A stretch of 8,419 bases of DNA from an uncultured Clostridium sp. (GTDB lineage: Bacteria > Bacillota > Clostridia > Clostridiales > Clostridiaceae): NCBI GenBank assembly GCA_937927335.1, contig CALBDU010000009.1, positions 1 through 8,419 on the forward strand. The letters run 5' to 3'. The position numbers and the translations under genes are program-made. Under the pieces are notes generated by a model. That model made no database searches. It was not told the origin of the DNA and saw nothing but the letters and a program-made list of their open reading frames with translations. Positions 4,908 to 8,419 of the stretch are shown piece after piece. How positions within the stretch are numbered: the first letter of the stretch is position 1; each line of letters opens with the position of its first letter.

Positions 4908-6701
4908 ATGGAATTTTACCGTTCACAAGTGCTGGTATGCGGCGGAACAGGATGTACTTCATCTGGTTCAAAAGATATATTGGCTTGCTTAAAAAGCGAA
5001 TTGGAGAAAAAAGGTTTAGAAAAAGAAGTTGAATTAATAAGAACTGGATGTTTCGGACTTTGCGAATTAGGTCCAATTGTAATAGTTTATCCAGAAGGAG
5101 CATTCTACAGCCATGTTAAACCTGAAGATATACCTGAATTGGTAGAAGAGCACCTGTTAAAAGGAAGAATATTAAAGAGACTTATATATCATGATGCAAT
5201 AGAAGATGACAAGATAAAGTCATTAAATAAAGTAGGATTTTATGCTAAACAGGAAAGAATAGCTCTTAAAAACTGCGGAGTTATCGACCCTGAAAATATT
5301 GATGAATATTTAGCATTTGACGGATACAAAGCTCTGGAAAAAGCATTAACTACAATGACTCCAGAAGATGTTGTTAATGAAATGAAAAAATCCGGTTTAA
5401 GAGGCAGAGGCGGCGGCGGCTTCCCAACAGGCATGAAATGGGAATTTGCTGCTAAACAGAAAAATGAACAGAAATATATAATCTGTAACGCTGACGAAGG
5501 AGACCCAGGTGCATTCATGGACCGTTCCGTTCTGGAAGGGGACCCTCACGTAGTATTGGAAGCTATGGCTATAGGCGGATACGCAATAGGAGCAAATCAG
5601 GGCTTCATATATGTAAGAGCTGAATATCCAATAGCTGTACAGAGACTTGAAGTTGCAATTGCCCAGGCAAGAGAATACGGATTGCTTGGTAAAAATATTC
5701 TTGGAACAGGCTTCGATTTTGATATTGAAATAAGACTTGGAGCTGGAGCTTTCGTATGCGGAGAAGAAACTGCACTGATCCACTCCATAGAAGGACACAG
5801 AGGAATGCCTACTCCAAAACCACCATTCCCTGCAGTAAGCGGATTATGGGAAAAACCAACAGTAATAAACAACGTTGAAACTTATGCAAACATCCCTCAG
5901 ATAATCAACAAGGGAGCAGACTGGTTTGCAAGCATAGGAACAGAAAAGAGCAAGGGAACAAAAGTATTTGCATTAGGCGGAAAGATCACAAATACAGGAC
6001 TTGTAGAAATCCCAATGGGAACTACATTAAGAGAAGTTATATATGAAATGGGCGGCGGAATTCCAAAAGGAAAGAAATTTAAAGCTGTTCAGACAGGCGG
6101 ACCTTCCGGTGGATGCATAACAACAGAAAACCTTGATATTCCAATAGAGTATGATTCATTAGTTGCTATCGGCTCCATGATGGGTTCCGGTGGTATGATA
6201 GTTATGGACGAAGACAACTGTATGGTTGACGTTGCAAGATTCTTCCTTGACTTTACAAGAGACGAATCCTGCGGAAAATGTACTCCATGCAGAGTTGGAA
6301 CAAAGAGACTTCTAGAAATACTTGAAAAAATCACAGAAGGCAAGGGAACAATGGAAGATCTTGACAAACTTGAACACCTTGCACAGGAAATAAAGGCATC
6401 AGCATTGTGCGGACTTGGACAAACTGCACCAAACCCAGTACTTTCAACATTGAAATACTTCAGAGATGAATATGTGGCACACGTTGTAGACAAGAAATGT
6501 CCTGCAGGAGTTTGTAAGGCATTGCTTCAGTACACAATCATGGATGATCCATGTAAGAAATGCGGTATCTGTGCCAAGACATGTCCTGTTGGAGCAATTT
6601 CCGGAAAAGTTAAAGAGAAATTTGTTATCGATCAGGATAAGTGCGTAAAATGCGGCGCTTGTATGGAAAAATGCCCATTCAAAGCAATCGTTAAGAAATA
6701 A
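4908..6701 (+). CDS. hydB: Electron-bifurcating [FeFe]-hydrogenase subunit HydB (NuoF-like, FMN and NAD(P)(H) site)
   Basis: The 597-residue flavoprotein is the nucleotide-binding subunit, where FMN exchanges electrons between NAD(P)H and the iron-sulfur relay. In order it has a thioredoxin-like [2Fe-2S] domain (Cys 11, 16, 48, 52), the NuoF core with glycine-rich GRGGGGFPTG (166-175) for flavin and nucleotide, an SLBB-type region, the NuoF [4Fe-4S] motif SCGKCTPCRVG (Cys 455, 458, 461 and 501), and a C-terminal two-cluster ferredoxin (Cys 549/552/555/559 and 579/582/585/589). A conserved-looking CPAGVC (531-536) with nearby His525 could be a metal site between the NuoF part and the ferredoxin tail. 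GGAGGA at 4896-4901 sits 6 nt before the ATG; the in-frame TTG at 4890 would overlap it. Every expected ligand is present. NADH versus NADPH preference cannot be read with confidence. Confidence 0.95.
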   Translation: MEFYRSQVLVCGGTGCTSSGSKDILACLKSELEKKGLEKEVELIRTGCFGLCELGPIVIVYPEGAFYSHVKPEDIPELVEEHLLKGRILKRLIYHDAIEDDKIKSLNKVGFYAKQERIALKNCGVIDPENIDEYLAFDGYKALEKALTTMTPEDVVNEMKKSGLRGRGGGGFPTGMKWEFAAKQKNEQKYIICNADEGDPGAFMDRSVLEGDPHVVLEAMAIGGYAIGANQGFIYVRAEYPIAVQRLEVAIAQAREYGLLGKNILGTGFDFDIEIRLGAGAFVCGEETALIHSIEGHRGMPTPKPPFPAVSGLWEKPTVINNVETYANIPQIINKGADWFASIGTEKSKGTKVFALGGKITNTGLVEIPMGTTLREVIYEMGGGIPKGKKFKAVQTGGPSGGCITTENLDIPIEYDSLVAIGSMMGSGGMIVMDEDNCMVDVARFFLDFTRDESCGKCTPCRVGTKRLLEILEKITEGKGTMEDLDKLEHLAQEIKASALCGLGQTAPNPVLSTLKYFRDEYVAHVVDKKCPAGVCKALLQYTIMDDPCKKCGICAKTCPVGAISGKVKEKFVIDQDKCVKCGACMEKCPFKAIVKK

Positions 6702-6722
6702 CGTAGACAAGGAGTGAAGGAA

Positions 6723-8419
6723 ATGGAAATGGTTAAATTAACTATAGATGGTTTGCAAGTAGAAGTTCCAAAGGGCACCACTGTACTTGAAGCTGCAAGA
6801 TTAGCCGGCATAGAAGTACCAAGCCTTTGTTACTTAAAAGGTGTTAACCACCCTGCAAACTGCAGAGTATGTGTGGTAGAAGTTGGACCAAAGCTTATAG
6901 CTTCCTGTTCATTAATTGCAGAAGAAGGAATGAACATCAAAACAAACACTAAAAAAGTAAGAGAAGCAAGAAAAACATCAGTTGAATTATTGCTTTCAAA
7001 CCATAAAAGAGAATGTACTTCATGTATAAGAAGTGAAAACTGTGAGCTTCAGACTGTAGCTAGAGAGCTTAACATCAGAGATCTTAACTATGAAGGCGAA
7101 AAGACAAAAGCACCAATAGACGACGCTTCCTGGTCAGTAGTAAGAGATCCTGAAAAGTGCATACTTTGCGGAAGATGCATAAGCACATGTTCAGATGTAC
7201 AGACTGTTAATGCTATAGGCTGGGCTGGAAGAGGCTTTGACACAAGAGTTGCTCCTTCCTTTGACAAGAAGCTTGTAGATTCAGTATGTATCAACTGCGG
7301 ACAGTGTATAATGGCCTGCCCTGTAGGAGCATTATATGAAAAAGAAAGCATCAAGGAAGTATGGAATGCATTAAACGATCCAGACAAAATGGTAATCGTT
7401 CAGACAGCTCCTGCTATCAGAGTTGGTATAGGCGAAGAATTTGGAATGCCTATTGGAACAAGAGCTACAGGAAAAATGGCTGCTGCTCTTAGAAAATTGG
7501 GCTTTGATAAGGTATTTGACACAGACTTTGCAGCTGACTTAACAATAATGGAAGAAGGAACTGAATTATTGAAGAGACTGGAAACAGGCAAAAATCTTCC
7601 AATAATGACTTCCTGCTGCCCAGGCTGGGTTAAGTTCTGTGAACACAACTATCCAGAAATGATAGACAATCTGTCAACCTGCAAATCCCCAAGCGAAATG
7701 GAAGGAGCTTTAATAAAGGCTTACTACCATGACAAGTTTGGAGTAGATCCTAAGAAAATAGTTAACGTATCAATAATGCCTTGTACTGCTAAGAAATTCT
7801 CCTGTGACAGGGATGAAATGTGCGGTATAAATGATATACCAGATGTTGATATAGTATTAACTACAAGAGAACTGGCAAGGATGATAAAGGAAGCTGGAAT
7901 AGACTTCATGAATCTTGCTGATGAAGACTTCGATAATCCATTTGGTGAATCCACTGGTGCTGCTGTAATATTCGGAGCTACCGGCGGAGTTGCTGAAGCA
8001 GCTTTAAGAACAATATTTGATCTTACATCAGGAAAAGATAATGAAGATGTAGATATTAAAGTTGTTAGGGGAACTGCAGGAATTAAAGAAGCAACAGTTA
8101 CATTAGCTGATGGAAGAACAGTAAATGCAGTTATAGCTAATGGACTTGGAAATGCTAGAAAGGTTCTTGATGCACAGCTTAGCGGAGAAAAGAACTACCA
8201 GTTCATAGAAATCATGGCTTGCGAAGGCGGATGCGTAACTGGAGGCGGACAGCCAATAGTTGATGCTAAGACTCGTGAAAAGGTTGACGTTAAGGCTATG
8301 AGAGCAAAAGCAATATACGATGAAGATGAAGCAAAGGTATTAAGAAAATCCCATAAGAACCCATACATCACTAAGATTTATGAGGAATACCTGGGAGAAC
8401 CTAATGGACACAAGAGCCA
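6723..8419 (+). CDS. hydA: [FeFe]-hydrogenase catalytic subunit HydA, truncated by the right window edge
   Basis: The reading frame is open from the ATG at 6723 to the end, giving 565 residues; probably 10-20 are missing. It is the H2-forming or H2-oxidising subunit. N-terminal [2Fe-2S] ligands are Cys 36/47/50/62, a His-ligated [4Fe-4S] has His94 and Cys 98/101/107, and two ferredoxin clusters use Cys 146/149/152/156 and 189/192/195/199. The H-cluster motifs are TSCCPGW (296-302), MPCTAKKFS (352-360) and EIMACEGGCVTGGGQP (496-511), with ligands Cys 299, 354, 500 and 504. Proton-path residues Cys298, Glu278, Glu281 and Ser322 are present. L2 normally ends in Glu (MPCxxKxxE) but here has Ser360. 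The layout is that of the modular M3 type, like Clostridium pasteurianum CpI. GGAGTG (6711-6716) lies 6 nt upstream. Residue 3 is also Met (6729) and could be an alternative start. Confidence 0.96.
   Translation, partial: MEMVKLTIDGLQVEVPKGTTVLEAARLAGIEVPSLCYLKGVNHPANCRVCVVEVGPKLIASCSLIAEEGMNIKTNTKKVREARKTSVELLLSNHKRECTSCIRSENCELQTVARELNIRDLNYEGEKTKAPIDDASWSVVRDPEKCILCGRCISTCSDVQTVNAIGWAGRGFDTRVAPSFDKKLVDSVCINCGQCIMACPVGALYEKESIKEVWNALNDPDKMVIVQTAPAIRVGIGEEFGMPIGTRATGKMAAALRKLGFDKVFDTDFAADLTIMEEGTELLKRLETGKNLPIMTSCCPGWVKFCEHNYPEMIDNLSTCKSPSEMEGALIKAYYHDKFGVDPKKIVNVSIMPCTAKKFSCDRDEMCGINDIPDVDIVLTTRELARMIKEAGIDFMNLADEDFDNPFGESTGAAVIFGATGGVAEAALRTIFDLTSGKDNEDVDIKVVRGTAGIKEATVTLADGRTVNAVIANGLGNARKVLDAQLSGEKNYQFIEIMACEGGCVTGGGQPIVDAKTREKVDVKAMRAKAIYDEDEAKVLRKSHKNPYITKIYEEYLGEPNGHKS

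Noticed and set aside
1..8419. CRISPR arrays, insertion sequences, tRNA or rRNA genes and phage genes
   Set aside because: No spaced direct repeats, transposase motifs, or RNA-gene sequence were seen; the window is filled with one functional locus.

Overview
The window comes from an anaerobic, low-GC Firmicute of the Clostridium type. The sequence is AT-rich, most genes have strong GGAGG-type ribosome binding sites, and the gene content is that of an electron-bifurcating [FeFe]-hydrogenase locus as found in fermentative and acetogenic clostridia. All ten supported genes lie on the + strand. I cannot name the species from sequence alone.

Layout. (1) Positions 1-174 are an AT-rich upstream region with a tandem palindromic repeat, a good sigma-A-type promoter and a Rex-like palindrome over its -10 box. 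(2) Positions 175-3245 hold five tightly packed, partly overlapping genes: a DRTGG-domain protein, an anti-sigma-like ATP-binding protein, an iron-sulfur protein with a degenerate [FeFe]-hydrogenase H-domain, a second DRTGG-domain protein and a PHP-domain phosphoesterase. None looks catalytic for H2; they read as a sensory or regulatory cassette. (3) Positions 3246-3419 are a 174-bp leader with a second promoter, an 8-bp-arm inverted repeat, a 20-bp perfect palindrome and a second Rex-like site. (4) Positions 3420-8419 hold hydC, hydE, hydD, hydB and hydA, in the order I recall for Acetobacterium woodii. hydA runs off the right edge with an estimated 10-20 residues missing.

How the genes work together. 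HydA (H-cluster plus a 2Fe-2S/4Fe-4S relay), HydB (FMN, NAD(P)(H) and clusters) and HydC (2Fe-2S), with HydD as accessory subunit, should form a cytoplasmic complex that couples ferredoxin and NAD(P)H oxidation to H2 formation, or the reverse. HydE is a free-standing HATPase-domain protein inside the catalytic operon. The upstream cassette may sense redox or nucleotide state and act on expression or activity of the complex. The Rex-like sites before both units suggest NADH/NAD+ control, which would fit the enzyme's substrate.

The most interesting points are the DRTGG/HATPase/pseudo-hydrogenase/DRTGG/PHP cassette as a candidate undescribed control system; the degenerate H-domain that keeps all four cubane-ligand cysteines but has lost the proton-transfer Cys and the di-iron-contacting Lys; a Glu-to-Ser change in the L2 motif of HydA; and the paired Rex-like sites.
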